From positions 142,370-206,369 of the forward strand of contig NZ_LIPT01000008.1 in assembly GCF_001418225.1 (NCBI RefSeq): a DNA stretch of 64,000 nucleotides, written 5' to 3'. Shown here piece after piece: positions 8,582-16,327 of the stretch (position 1 is the stretch's first letter; every line of letters begins with the position of its first letter). Made by a program: the position numbers and the translations under genes. The stretch is from Pannonibacter indicus (lineage in GTDB: Bacteria; Pseudomonadota; Alphaproteobacteria; Rhizobiales; Stappiaceae). The notes under the pieces are model-generated. The model made no database searches and was not told the DNA's origin. It saw nothing but the letters and a program-made list of their open reading frames with translations.

Positions 8582-8995
8582 TCGCTTCTCCTCACTGTTC
8601 CGGCGGACGGCGCCCGCCGGTGTCAACCAGTTGCCCTCTTGGCCTTTGGCCGGGGAACCCGCTTGCTAAAGCGGCAAGTGCCAGGCCCTTTGCCCTGCAC
8701 GTATGACGGCCGGAGTACGGACAGCCCATACTGCCCCTCCCACCCGGCCCTGCCGCCGCCCTTCGCCGATCACCGCGAAGGTTTCAGACATGCGCCTTAG
8801 AGCATCAGCATGTCAGTTCGGATTCTCTTTTATGACAGTTTCATGAAACTCCGGCTCTACCAAATATGACAGCACCGAAACGTCACAATAATGCTCTGAA
8901 GCGTCAAGCCTTAATGCAAAGCCGTATCAGAGATGCCGGACGCGGGCGGAAACGCAAAACGGCTGGATTCATCCAGCCGCCAGCGTGCCGCAGGG
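8582..8995 (-). promoter_or_regulatory. Structured 5' leader and promoter region of the ABC operon
   Basis: No gene is visible here. Read on the minus strand, the last 100 bases before the start form consecutive short hairpins. CCGCTT/AAGCGG spans 8659-8674 with a TAGC loop, GGCC-AAA-GGCC spans 8641-8651, and CCGGCGG/CCGCCGG spans 8600-8620, ending just before the GAGGAG site. The far end of the gap holds the terminator of the neighbouring operon. The stacked hairpins suggest a regulatory leader but match no riboswitch class I recognise. Confidence 0.45.
8951..8979 (-). terminator. Rho-independent terminator of the NMT1-type ABC operon
   Basis: A perfect 9-bp stem (CGGCTGGAT / ATCCAGCCG) with a 2-base gap is followed on the minus strand by TTTTGCGTTT, downstream of the permease at 9034. 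Confidence 0.85.
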
Positions 8996-9033
8996 TCATT
9001 TTATAAACAGCATTCCGCGCAAGAAAACCCGGC

Positions 9034-9801
9034 CTAGGCCCTGGCCGAACCGGACCGGTGCGCCCAGCCGGTCATGCGTATTTCCAGCCAGGCCATGATG
9101 GCATACATGACGATGCCGAGCACGGCGAGCGCCATCAGCCCCGCCCACACCAGCGGCACGTTGAACTGTGACTGCGCCGCCAGCATCATGTGGCCAAGGC
9201 CGGAGTTGGCAGCCACCGTCTCTGAGATGACCGAGCCGACGAATGCCAGCGTGATAGCCACCTTCAGCGAGCCGAAGAAATAGGGCATCGAGCGCGGAAT
9301 GCCGGCCTTGAGCATGATGTCCATCTTGCGCGCGCCCAGCGCCCTGAGCACGTCTTCCATCTCCGGTTCGATGGTGGCAAGGCCGGTGGCCACATTCACG
9401 ACGATGGGGAAGAAGGCGATCAGGAAGGCTGTCAGCACCGCGGGGACCGTGCCGATGCCGAACCAGATCACCAGGATCGGGACGACAGCCACCTTGGGCA
9501 CTGAGTTGAAGCCGATCATCAGCGGATAGAGACCGGCATAGATCGCCCGGCTCCAGCCGATGGCAAGACCGAGCAGCAGGCCGCCGCCGACTGCCAGCGC
9601 AAAGCCGAGCACGGTGGTGAACAGGGTCTGCAGCGAGTTTTTCCAGATGGCCGGCCAGAACTTCACCGCGGCCACATAAATATCCGTGGGCGCAGGCAGG
9701 ATATAGACCGGCAGCTTCAGGATGCTGCAGGCCGCCTGCCAGATGAGAAAGAGCCCGATGGTCCACAGCCAGGGGGCCGCCTTGATCCAGCGCTCGCTCA
9801 T
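9034..9801 (-). CDS. ABC importer permease (SsuC/TauC/ThiX family)
   Basis: This 255-residue permease belongs to the BPD_transp_1 family of nitrate, sulfonate, taurine and pyrimidine-precursor importers. The hallmark IPRSMPYFFGSLKVAITLAF segment follows the EAA loop (MEDVLRALGARKMDIMLKAG). Six transmembrane helices are visible. It overlaps the upstream ATPase by 4 bases (ATGA), so the two are coupled. It is the last gene of the operon, before a clear terminator. Confidence 0.9.
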   Translation of the reverse strand: MSERWIKAAPWLWTIGLFLIWQAACSILKLPVYILPAPTDIYVAAVKFWPAIWKNSLQTLFTTVLGFALAVGGGLLLGLAIGWSRAIYAGLYPLMIGFNSVPKVAVVPILVIWFGIGTVPAVLTAFLIAFFPIVVNVATGLATIEPEMEDVLRALGARKMDIMLKAGIPRSMPYFFGSLKVAITLAFVGSVISETVAANSGLGHMMLAAQSQFNVPLVWAGLMALAVLGIVMYAIMAWLEIRMTGWAHRSGSARA

Positions 9802-10619
9802 GCTGCCTCCCTCGCCTCTGCAATATAGCCGCGCAGCTCGTGCACAATGTCGTTGAACCCGGCCTCATAGGTTAGATCGATGGGCCGCGGGCGCGGGAAG
9901 GTCACCTCGCGTTCCACGATCACCCGGCCCGGCCTTGCGCTCATGACGAAGATCCGGTCCGCCAGATAGACGGCTTCGCGCAGGTCATGGGTGACGAGAA
10001 TGGTGGTGAAGCCCTTTTCCGCATGCAGATCCCGCATCACCTGCCACAGCTCTTCACGGGTGAAGGCATCCAGTGCGCCGAAGGGCTCGTCCAGCATCAG
10101 CAGCGCCGGATCATGCACCAGCGCACGGCACAGATTGGCACGTTGCTGCATGCCGCCGGAAAGCTGCCAGGGAAACCTGGCGCCAAAACCTTTGAGGCCG
10201 ACGAGCGACAGCAGCGCCTCGGCCTTGGCCACGTAGGCGGCCTTTTCCTTGCGCAGGCGGGCGCGGTGCGGCTGAACGATCTCCAGAGGCAGCATCACAT
10301 TGTCGAGGGTGGTGCGCCAGGGCAGCATGGAGGGGTTCTGGAAGGCCATTCCGGCCACACTTACCGGGCCGCTGACTTCCTTGCCTGCCACTTCCACGGT
10401 GCCCGCATTGGGGCGCATCAGGCCGGTGGCGAGCTTCATCAGCGTGGACTTGCCGCAGCCTGACGGCCCGACAACGGCGGCAAACTCGCCCTTCTTCACC
10501 GACATGGTCAGTCCGTCCAGCGCCAGCGTGCCCGTGTCTCCGCCGCCATAGGTGAGGCGGATATCCCGCAATTCTACAAAACCGGTCACCCGCGCCCCCA
10601 AAAGGTCATTCCGCATCAT
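9798..10619 (-). CDS. ABC importer ATP-binding protein (SsuB/TauB/ThiZ family)
   Basis: This 273-residue ATPase has Walker A GPSGCGKSTLMKLATG, signature LSGGMQQRANLCRAL and Walker B LLMLDEPFGALDAFTREELW, the GALD-x-x-TR form typical of nitrate/sulfonate/thiamine-precursor importers. An upstream in-frame ATG at 10664 exists, but ATG 10619 (MMRNDLL) follows a GGGAGGG ribosome-binding site, which lies inside the arm of an intercistronic hairpin. It works with the permease at 9034 and the binding protein at 10673. Confidence 0.9.
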   Translation of the reverse strand: MMRNDLLGARVTGFVELRDIRLTYGGGDTGTLALDGLTMSVKKGEFAAVVGPSGCGKSTLMKLATGLMRPNAGTVEVAGKEVSGPVSVAGMAFQNPSMLPWRTTLDNVMLPLEIVQPHRARLRKEKAAYVAKAEALLSLVGLKGFGARFPWQLSGGMQQRANLCRALVHDPALLMLDEPFGALDAFTREELWQVMRDLHAEKGFTTILVTHDLREAVYLADRIFVMSARPGRVIVEREVTFPRPRPIDLTYEAGFNDIVHELRGYIAEAREAA

Positions 10620-10624
10620 GAAAA

Positions 10625-10661
10625 CACCCTCCCGGCGGGTGGCAGGCCAGCCGGGAGGGTG
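10625..10661 (-). promoter_or_regulatory. Intercistronic hairpin that hides the ATPase ribosome-binding site
   Basis: A perfect 12-bp inverted repeat (CACCCTCCCGGC / GCCGGGAGGGTG) with a 13-base loop fills the gap between the binding-protein and ATPase genes. On the minus strand the 3' arm contains the GGGAGGG site that serves ATG 10619 and is followed by TTTTC. It can therefore act as mRNA stabiliser, weak terminator and translational brake at once. Confidence 0.8.
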
Positions 10662-10672
10662 CAACGTCTGGC

Positions 10673-11683
10673 TTACTTGACGGCCCGCTCTTCTACGGAC
10701 GGCAGGTAGGACGGATCGAAGACCTTTTCAGCGGCCGGCGGCGTATCGCTTACGCCCATGGAGGTCTTGAGATAGTCCATGCTCTTGGTCAGCTTGGCCA
10801 TATCCACGCCGCCGAAGCCGTTGGCCTTGACCGCCGGGGTGGCAATGGCCTGCTCCACAGCCATCTTGAGACGCTCGGTCTCCACGGCCGCATCCAGCAC
10901 CTCATTGCGCTTCATCACATAGGGAATGGCGGCTTGCGGATCTGCAATGGCGTCGAGGTATCCTTTGGTCAGCGCCTTGACGAAGCCCTTCACCGCTTCC
11001 GGGTTGGCTGCGGCGAAGTCCGTGTTCACCATCACCACGTTGCCGTAAAGATCGAGGCCGTTCTCGGCCATCAGGATGGTGACGATCTCGTCATCAGCGA
11101 TGCCCTGCGCCTTCAGGTTCAGCACCGAAGAGAAGGAGAAGCCGAAGATGGCATCCACCTGGCCCTGCGCCAGCATGGGCTCGCGCACCGGGAAGCCGAC
11201 ATTCTCGATGGTGATCTTGGAGGTGTCGAGGCCAGCCACTTCCGCAAAAGCCGGCCACTGGCCGAAAGCAGCGTCCGGCGGGGGCGCACCCAGCTTCTTG
11301 CCTTCCAGCGACTTCGGATCTTCCGTGATGCCAAGGCTCTTGCGGCCGATGATGGCGAAGGGCGGACGCTCATAGGCCATCAGCACGGCCTTGGCCTTCA
11401 GGTCCGGCTGCTCGTCCAGCAGCTTGATCAGGGCGTTGATATCGCCAAAGCCAAATTCATAGGCGCCCGTTGCCACACGCGGGATCGACTCGCGCGAGCC
11501 TGCCCCCGTGTCGATGGTGACATTGAGCCCCTCCTCGGCGAAATAGCCCTTGTCCAGCGCAATGAAGAACGGAGCCGCCGGGCCCTCGAACTTCCAGTCG
11601 AGCGTGAATTTCACATCCGTTGCAGCGAGAGCCGAAGACGCCGACAGCGCCAGACCCATCGCAAAACCCATCAGACGACGCAT
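10673..11683 (-). CDS. ABC importer solute-binding protein (NMT1/THI5-like)
   Basis: This 336-residue periplasmic protein has a signal peptide (residues 1-20, cleaved near ALA-AT) and an NMT1/THI5-like fold. FTLDWKFEGPAAPFFIALDK and the GYFAEEGLNV that follows form the usual first strand and helix of ThiY/SsuA proteins. GFPVREPMLAQGQVDAIFGF is the hinge-lobe signature. The DWKFEGPAAPFF motif is nearer to the pyrimidine-precursor (ThiY) and riboflavin-related branch than to SsuA. No thiamine riboswitch is visible upstream, so the substrate is open. First gene of the operon. Confidence 0.87.
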   Translation of the reverse strand: MRRLMGFAMGLALSASSALAATDVKFTLDWKFEGPAAPFFIALDKGYFAEEGLNVTIDTGAGSRESIPRVATGAYEFGFGDINALIKLLDEQPDLKAKAVLMAYERPPFAIIGRKSLGITEDPKSLEGKKLGAPPPDAAFGQWPAFAEVAGLDTSKITIENVGFPVREPMLAQGQVDAIFGFSFSSVLNLKAQGIADDEIVTILMAENGLDLYGNVVMVNTDFAAANPEAVKGFVKALTKGYLDAIADPQAAIPYVMKRNEVLDAAVETERLKMAVEQAIATPAVKANGFGGVDMAKLTKSMDYLKTSMGVSDTPPAAEKVFDPSYLPSVEERAVK

Positions 11684-12194
11684 GCTGTTCCCCTCTGGTT
11701 TTCCCAGTTTGTGAAAACAGAGTGACGCGGGGATGCACAGCAGGCAAGCAGGTTTTTACACTGCCTTCGGTTTCAGCACGGAAGCGCAGCACAAGCAGGC
11801 ATAGAAGATTTTTATCTTTTTATTCAGATACTTAATTCGGTCATGACGGATCATGCGGACCAGCACATTGCAGTCTGCTCCACGCCCATCCCCCTCCTCT
11901 TCATCGTCATCCGGACGCAGCGAAGCGAAAATCCAGGACCGGAGAACCACGGCCTGTCAACGATAACCTTTTGAATTATCTAAGTCGTCAGCTCACCGGT
12001 CCCGGTTCGCGCTGCGCTTGGCCGGAATGACGGCGGAAGGGTTTTGCCGGGCATCAAGGCATCAATCCACTGCGCCCATCTGATCCCTGACGCTCCGCAT
12101 GCCGCCCAAAATTTCGCCACCCGTGGTCTGACCAGATGAAGTCCAAGCGGTCAGCAAAGCGTCTTTCATTGTCAAATCTGCGGATTAAACGATC
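11684..12194. other. 511-base intergenic region holding a palindromic repeat
   Basis: This gap holds the promoter side of the NMT1-type operon (an AT-rich stretch at 11800-11850), a large imperfect inverted repeat (separate entry, 11905-12032) and about 160 bases with no recognised content before the MarR stop. Short frames crossing it read through the repeat and look non-coding. Confidence 0.55.
11905..12032. repeat. Imperfect palindromic intergenic element
   Basis: The left arm begins CGTCATCCGGACGCAGCGAA and ends near GGACCGG. The right arm begins CCGGTCCCGG and ends GGCCGGAATGACG, so the two ends are imperfect complements about 60 bases apart. Elements with this wording are common between genes in alphaproteobacterial genomes, and similar arms give false short proteins when translated. 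It is probably a REP/BIME-like repeat. Confidence 0.65.
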
Positions 12195-12692
12195 TCAAGC
12201 AGCCGAATCCGCATCTTCATCCGGCGGCATATCCCGCCCTTCGCGGATCAGCCGGCGCAGGAATTCCTCGAGGGCAGCAGAGACATCCGGCCCCAGCCCA
12301 GCCCGGAGTTCCCGGTCATAGGCCATCGCCCGCTCCCCGAGCCGGAGGAAGACGTCCCGGCCCTTGGGCGTCAGTGACAGGATTTCCGCCCGCCTGTCCT
12401 GCGGCGCCGTCTGCCGCTGCAGGTGGCCGCCTGCCTCCAGCCCCGCGACCGCTCGGCTGACCTTGGTTTTCTCGATGTGGGAAATGGCGCAGATATCCCG
12501 CGCCGTCATGGAGCCGAACTTGCCGAGATTGGCCATCACCCGCCACTGGGTCCGTGTCAGGCCGAAGTCGTCCCGGTAGACCGCCTGAAAGGACCGGCTG
12601 GTCGCCTCTGCCGCCTGATTGAGCAGATAAGGCAGAAACGCCTCCAGATCGAATCCATCCGCCGGACCAGTCATCTTCACCCCATTTTCCAT
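12195..12692 (-). CDS. MarR-family regulator of homogentisate catabolism
   Basis: This 165-residue winged-helix protein has the MarR core: YRDDFGLTRTQWRVMANLGK, the recognition region SMTARDICAISHIEKTKVSR and the wing QTAPQDRRAEILSLTPKG. It is divergent from hmgA, and a palindrome in the intergenic region overlaps the hmgA promoter. It is therefore inferred to repress the homogentisate operon and respond to a pathway aromatic. ATG 12692 and ATG 12674 (MTGPADG) are both possible starts. Confidence 0.85.
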   Translation of the reverse strand: MENGVKMTGPADGFDLEAFLPYLLNQAAEATSRSFQAVYRDDFGLTRTQWRVMANLGKFGSMTARDICAISHIEKTKVSRAVAGLEAGGHLQRQTAPQDRRAEILSLTPKGRDVFLRLGERAMAYDRELRAGLGPDVSAALEEFLRRLIREGRDMPPDEDADSAA

Positions 12693-12763
12693 GCCGCATG
12701 CTCACTTCATGGACCGCTTCGGGCGCGCAAACTGCCACGAGCGCCCTTGACTGTCACCCTCCC

Positions 12764-12791
12764 TTGACTTGGTTGCACTTGCAACTATTAT
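12764..12791 (+). promoter_or_regulatory. hmgA promoter with operator in the spacer
   Basis: A -35 TTGACT (12764-12769) and a -10 TATTAT (12786-12791) are separated by 16 bases. The spacer holds a perfect palindrome, GTTGCA-CT-TGCAAC (12772-12785). A bound MarR dimer would cover both hexamers, so this reads as a repressor operator. The nearby MarR start makes dual control of both directions likely. Confidence 0.75.
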
Positions 12792-12831
12792 CGCAGGCAA
12801 CGGCCGGGGGAGCCGGCAAGAGGAGGACATC

Positions 12832-14193
12832 ATGACAACGCACGCCCTGCCCACAGGCATGGTTCGCGCCGCCACGGTCAACGGCACGGTCGAGGGCTAT
12901 ATGCCCGGCTTTGGCAATGACTTCGAGACGGAGGCCCTGCCCGGCGCCCTGCCACAGGGACAGAATTCGCCGCAGAAGTGCAATTATGGCCTTTATGCCG
13001 AGCAGCTTTCCGGCACCGCCTTCACCGCTCCCCGCGGCCAGAACGAGCGCACCTGGTGCTACCGAATCCGCCCCTCGGTCAAGCATACCACCCGCTTCAC
13101 CAAGATTGACGTGCCCTTCTGGAAGAGCGCACCCAACATCGTCGATGACGTGATCAGCCTGGGCCAGTACCGCTGGGACCCGGTGCCCCATTCGGATGAG
13201 CCGCTGACCTGGGTCACCGGTATGCGAACCATGACGACGGCTGGCGACGTCAACACCCAGACCGGCATGGCCAGCCACATCTATCTGCTCAACCGTTCGA
13301 TGGTGGACGAATACTTCTTCTCCGCCGACAGCGAGCTTCTGGTGGTGCCGCAGGAAGGCCGCCTGCGCTTCTGCACGGAACTGGGCGTCATCGATCTGGA
13401 GCCGAAGGAAATCGCCATCCTGCCGCGCGGCCTGGTCTACCGGGTGGAAGTGCTGGAAGGCCCGTGCCGGGGCTTTGTCTGCGAGAATTACGGCCAGAAA
13501 TTCGACCTGCCGAACCGTGGCCCCATCGGCGCCAACTGCCTTGCCAACCCGCGCGATTTCAAGACGCCGGTTGCCGCCTTTGAGGACAGGGAGGTGCCGT
13601 CCACCGTCATCGTCAAGTGGTGCGGCCAGTTCCACGAAACGAAGATCGGCCACTCGCCGCTGGATGTGGTGGCCTGGCACGGCAATTACGCGCCCTGCAA
13701 ATATGACCTGCGCACCTACTCACCGGTCGGAGCCATTCTCTTCGACCATCCAGACCCGTCGATCTTCACTGTGCTGACCGCCCCTTCCGGCGTGGAAGGC
13801 ACCGCCAATATCGACTTCGTGCTGTTCCGCGAGCGCTGGATGGTGGCCGAACACTCGTTCCGCCCGCCCTGGTACCACAAGAACATCATGTCCGAGCTGA
13901 TGGGCAACATTTACGGCATCTATGATGCCAAGCCGAAGGGCTTCGTGCCCGGCGGCATGAGCCTGCACAATTGCATGCTGCCGCATGGGCCGGACCGCAA
14001 CGCCTTCGAGGGCGCTTCCAACGCGGAACTGAAGCCGGAAAAACTGGACGAGACCATGAGCTTCATGTTCGAAACCCGCTTCCCGCAGCACTTGACCGAA
14101 TGGGCAGCGACCTCCGCGCCCTTGCAAAATGATTACATCGACTGCTGGGACAGTCTTGAAAAGAAGTTCGACGGCACGCCCGGCGTGAAGTGA
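12832..14193 (+). CDS. hmgA: Homogentisate 1,2-dioxygenase
   Basis: HmgA opens the ring of homogentisate to maleylacetoacetate with Fe2+ and O2, in tyrosine and phenylalanine breakdown. The 453-residue length is normal for the family. Hallmarks are [20 protein letters not shown] and [20 protein letters not shown] near the N-terminus and [20 protein letters not shown] towards the end, where iron ligands lie. The start chosen is ATG 12832, after GAGGAGGACATC, rather than the in-frame ATG 12769 that overlaps the promoter. It is first in an operon with an FAH-family hydrolase, a metallo-beta-lactamase-fold protein, a FAD monooxygenase and DUF2783. No maleylacetoacetate isomerase is in the window. 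Confidence 0.97.
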   Translation: MTTHALPTGMVRAATVNGTVEGYMPGFGNDFETEALPGALPQGQNSPQKCNYGLYAEQLSGTAFTAPRGQNERTWCYRIRPSVKHTTRFTKIDVPFWKSAPNIVDDVISLGQYRWDPVPHSDEPLTWVTGMRTMTTAGDVNTQTGMASHIYLLNRSMVDEYFFSADSELLVVPQEGRLRFCTELGVIDLEPKEIAILPRGLVYRVEVLEGPCRGFVCENYGQKFDLPNRGPIGANCLANPRDFKTPVAAFEDREVPSTVIVKWCGQFHETKIGHSPLDVVAWHGNYAPCKYDLRTYSPVGAILFDHPDPSIFTVLTAPSGVEGTANIDFVLFRERWMVAEHSFRPPWYHKNIMSELMGNIYGIYDAKPKGFVPGGMSLHNCMLPHGPDRNAFEGASNAELKPEKLDETMSFMFETRFPQHLTEWAATSAPLQNDYIDCWDSLEKKFDGTPGVK

Positions 14194-14283
14194 GCGGCAA
14201 GCGCTCACAATCAGGCATGACACGGGGCAGCGGCGGGCCGGAGGAGCCTGCCGCCCTCTCACACCAGTTTTCGGGAAAACACC

Positions 14284-15294
14284 ATGAAACTTGCCACGCT
14301 GAAGGACGGCCGCCGTGACGGACGGCTTGTGCTGGTCAACAAGAGCCTGACCCGCTGCACCGAAGCCACCCACATTGCCCCCACCCTGCAGGCCGCGCTG
14401 GACAACTGGGCAGAACTCGCGCCCAAGCTGGCCGTGCTGGCCGAAAGCCTGGAACATGATGCCGTGCCCTCCATGCGCTTTCACGAGCATGACGCCCATT
14501 CGCCGCTGCCGCGCGCCTATCAGTGGGCGGACGGCTCAGCCTACGTCAACCACGTGGAACTGGTGCGCAAGGCGCGCGGCGCCGAAATGCCGGAAAGCTT
14601 CTGGACCGATCCTCTGATGTATCAGGGCGGCTCTGACAGCTTCCTCTCCCCGCGCGACCCCATCCGCATGGCCGATGAAGCCTATGGCATCGACATGGAG
14701 GGCGAGGTGGCCGTCATCGTCGATGACGTGCCGATGGGGGCAAGCGTGGACGAAGCGCGGGCGGCCATCCGCCTCATCATGCTGGTCAATGACGTGTCGC
14801 TGCGCGGGCTCATTCCGGCGGAACTGGCCAAGGGCTTCGGCTTCTTCCAGTCCAAGCCCTCCTCTGCCTTCTCCCCCGTTGCCGTGACGCCGGACGAACT
14901 GGGCGATGCCTGGGATGGCGGACGGCTGCATCTGCCGCTGAAGGTGGACCTCAACGGCAAGCCCTTCGGCCGCGCCAATGCCGGCATCGACATGACCTTC
15001 GATTTCCCGCAACTCATCGCCCACGCAGCCAAGACCCGCCCGCTGGCCGCCGGCTCCATCATCGGATCCGGCACTGTCTCCAACAAGCTGGACGGCGGCC
15101 CCGGCAAGCCGGTGAGCGAGGGTGGCGCAGGCTATTCCTGCATTGCCGAGATCCGCATGATCGAAACCATCAACAGCGGCGCCGCCAAGACCCCCTTCCT
15201 GCGCTTTGGCGACACGGTGCGCATCGAGATGCTGGATGCCACGGGCCATTCCATCTTCGGCGCCATCGAGCAGACGGTAGAGCGGAACGCCTGA
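14284..15294 (+). CDS. Fumarylacetoacetate hydrolase-family protein
   Basis: This 336-residue protein matches the bacterial fumarylacetoacetate hydrolase found beside hmgA. It would split fumarylacetoacetate into fumarate and acetoacetate, the last step of the pathway. Visible features are the metal-site segment IDMEGEVAVIVDDVP (glutamates as ligands), NDVSLRGLIPAELAKGFGFF, SKPSSAFSPVAVTPDELGDA and GSIIGSGTVSN, typical of the FAH fold. It follows hmgA by 90 bases. The missing isomerase gene must be supplied elsewhere, or isomerisation is non-enzymatic or done by another protein. Confidence 0.9.
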   Translation: MKLATLKDGRRDGRLVLVNKSLTRCTEATHIAPTLQAALDNWAELAPKLAVLAESLEHDAVPSMRFHEHDAHSPLPRAYQWADGSAYVNHVELVRKARGAEMPESFWTDPLMYQGGSDSFLSPRDPIRMADEAYGIDMEGEVAVIVDDVPMGASVDEARAAIRLIMLVNDVSLRGLIPAELAKGFGFFQSKPSSAFSPVAVTPDELGDAWDGGRLHLPLKVDLNGKPFGRANAGIDMTFDFPQLIAHAAKTRPLAAGSIIGSGTVSNKLDGGPGKPVSEGGAGYSCIAEIRMIETINSGAAKTPFLRFGDTVRIEMLDATGHSIFGAIEQTVERNA

Positions 15295-15324
15295 AACAGA
15301 TTTACGGACGGACGGACAATATCC

Positions 15325-16275
15325 ATGAGCAAGAAATTTGCCTCGCAGGGCGACCTCACCGAAAAGACCATCAGCTTCACCGAAATAGGCGAGGGTCTTT
15401 ATGCCTTCACCGCCGAGGGCGATCCCAACTCCGGCGTCATCATCGGCGATGACAGCGTGATGATCGTCGAGGCGCAGGCCACCCCGCGCCTTGCCCAGAA
15501 GGTGATCGACTGTGTGCGCAGCGTCACCGACAAGCCGATCACCCATGTTGTGCTCACCCACTATCACGCCGTGCGCGTGCTGGGTGCCTCCGCTTTCAAG
15601 GCGCAGCAAGTGATCATGGGCGAGACCGCCCGCGCCATGGTGGCCGAACGCGGTCAGGAGGACTGGGACAGCGAATTCCAGCGTTTCCCGCGTCTGTTCC
15701 AGGGCCATGAAAGCATCCCCGGCCTCACCTGGCCCACCACCACCTTCAGTGGCCGGATGACCATCTTCCTCGGCAAGCGCCGGGTGGACCTGATGCACCT
15801 TGGCCGCGCCCACACAGCAGGCGACATCGTCATCCACGTGCCGGACCAGAATGTCATGTTCACCGGAGATATCGTTGAGGCCCATGCCGCCTGCTACTGC
15901 GGCGACGGCCATTTCCGCGAATGGGGCCCGACGCTGGAGGCCATCCGCGCCTTTGACCTTGATGCCATTGCGCCGGGACGCGGCGATGCCGTTCTGGGCC
16001 GGGATGCCGTCAACGCAGCCCTAGACCGCACCCGCGACTTCGTGGAAAGCACCTTCCGCCCGGTGGCACGGGTTGCCGCCCGCAACGGCACCCTGAAGGA
16101 AGCCTGGGACGCGGTGCGCGCCGAATGTGACCCGAAGTTCAAGGACTACGCCATTTACGAGCACTGCCTGCCCTTCAATGTTGCCCGTGCCTATGACGAA
16201 GCGCGCGGCATCAGCCATCCGCGCATCTGGACCGCCGCCCGCGACCTCGAAATGTGGGCCGCACTTCAGGGCTGA
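15325..16275 (+). CDS. Metallo-beta-lactamase-fold protein with altered metal motif
   Basis: This 316-residue protein has a metallo-beta-lactamase fold and sits in the homogentisate operon 30 bases after the FAH gene. The usual HxHxDH motif reads H79-Y-H81-A-V83-R84, so the Asp and His that bind the second metal are replaced by Val and Arg. The third-ligand region AHTAGDIVIHV and the later MFTGDIVE aspartate are kept. A mononuclear site is possible. Its reaction is unknown; a hydrolase or isomerase step on a ring-opened intermediate is a guess from context. Confidence 0.82.
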   Translation: MSKKFASQGDLTEKTISFTEIGEGLYAFTAEGDPNSGVIIGDDSVMIVEAQATPRLAQKVIDCVRSVTDKPITHVVLTHYHAVRVLGASAFKAQQVIMGETARAMVAERGQEDWDSEFQRFPRLFQGHESIPGLTWPTTTFSGRMTIFLGKRRVDLMHLGRAHTAGDIVIHVPDQNVMFTGDIVEAHAACYCGDGHFREWGPTLEAIRAFDLDAIAPGRGDAVLGRDAVNAALDRTRDFVESTFRPVARVAARNGTLKEAWDAVRAECDPKFKDYAIYEHCLPFNVARAYDEARGISHPRIWTAARDLEMWAALQG

Positions 16276-16327
16276 CCCAGCCCTGCGACGCCTCGCACGG
16301 AAAACGGGACAAGAGGGAGGAGACCTC

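Noticed and set aside
11684..11900. A TPP riboswitch for the NMT1/THI5-like importer
   Set aside because: I looked for the CTGAGA and related conserved TPP-riboswitch bases upstream of the start and did not find them; no other thiamine genes are nearby.
11756..11950. A 64-codon minus-strand frame (MVLRSWIFASLRPDD...)
   Set aside because: It is a translation of the palindromic intergenic repeat, a frequent false gene in this group.
14536..15912. A 458-codon minus-strand frame across the FAH and metallo-beta-lactamase-fold genes
   Set aside because: It crosses two well-supported plus-strand genes and shows no domain.
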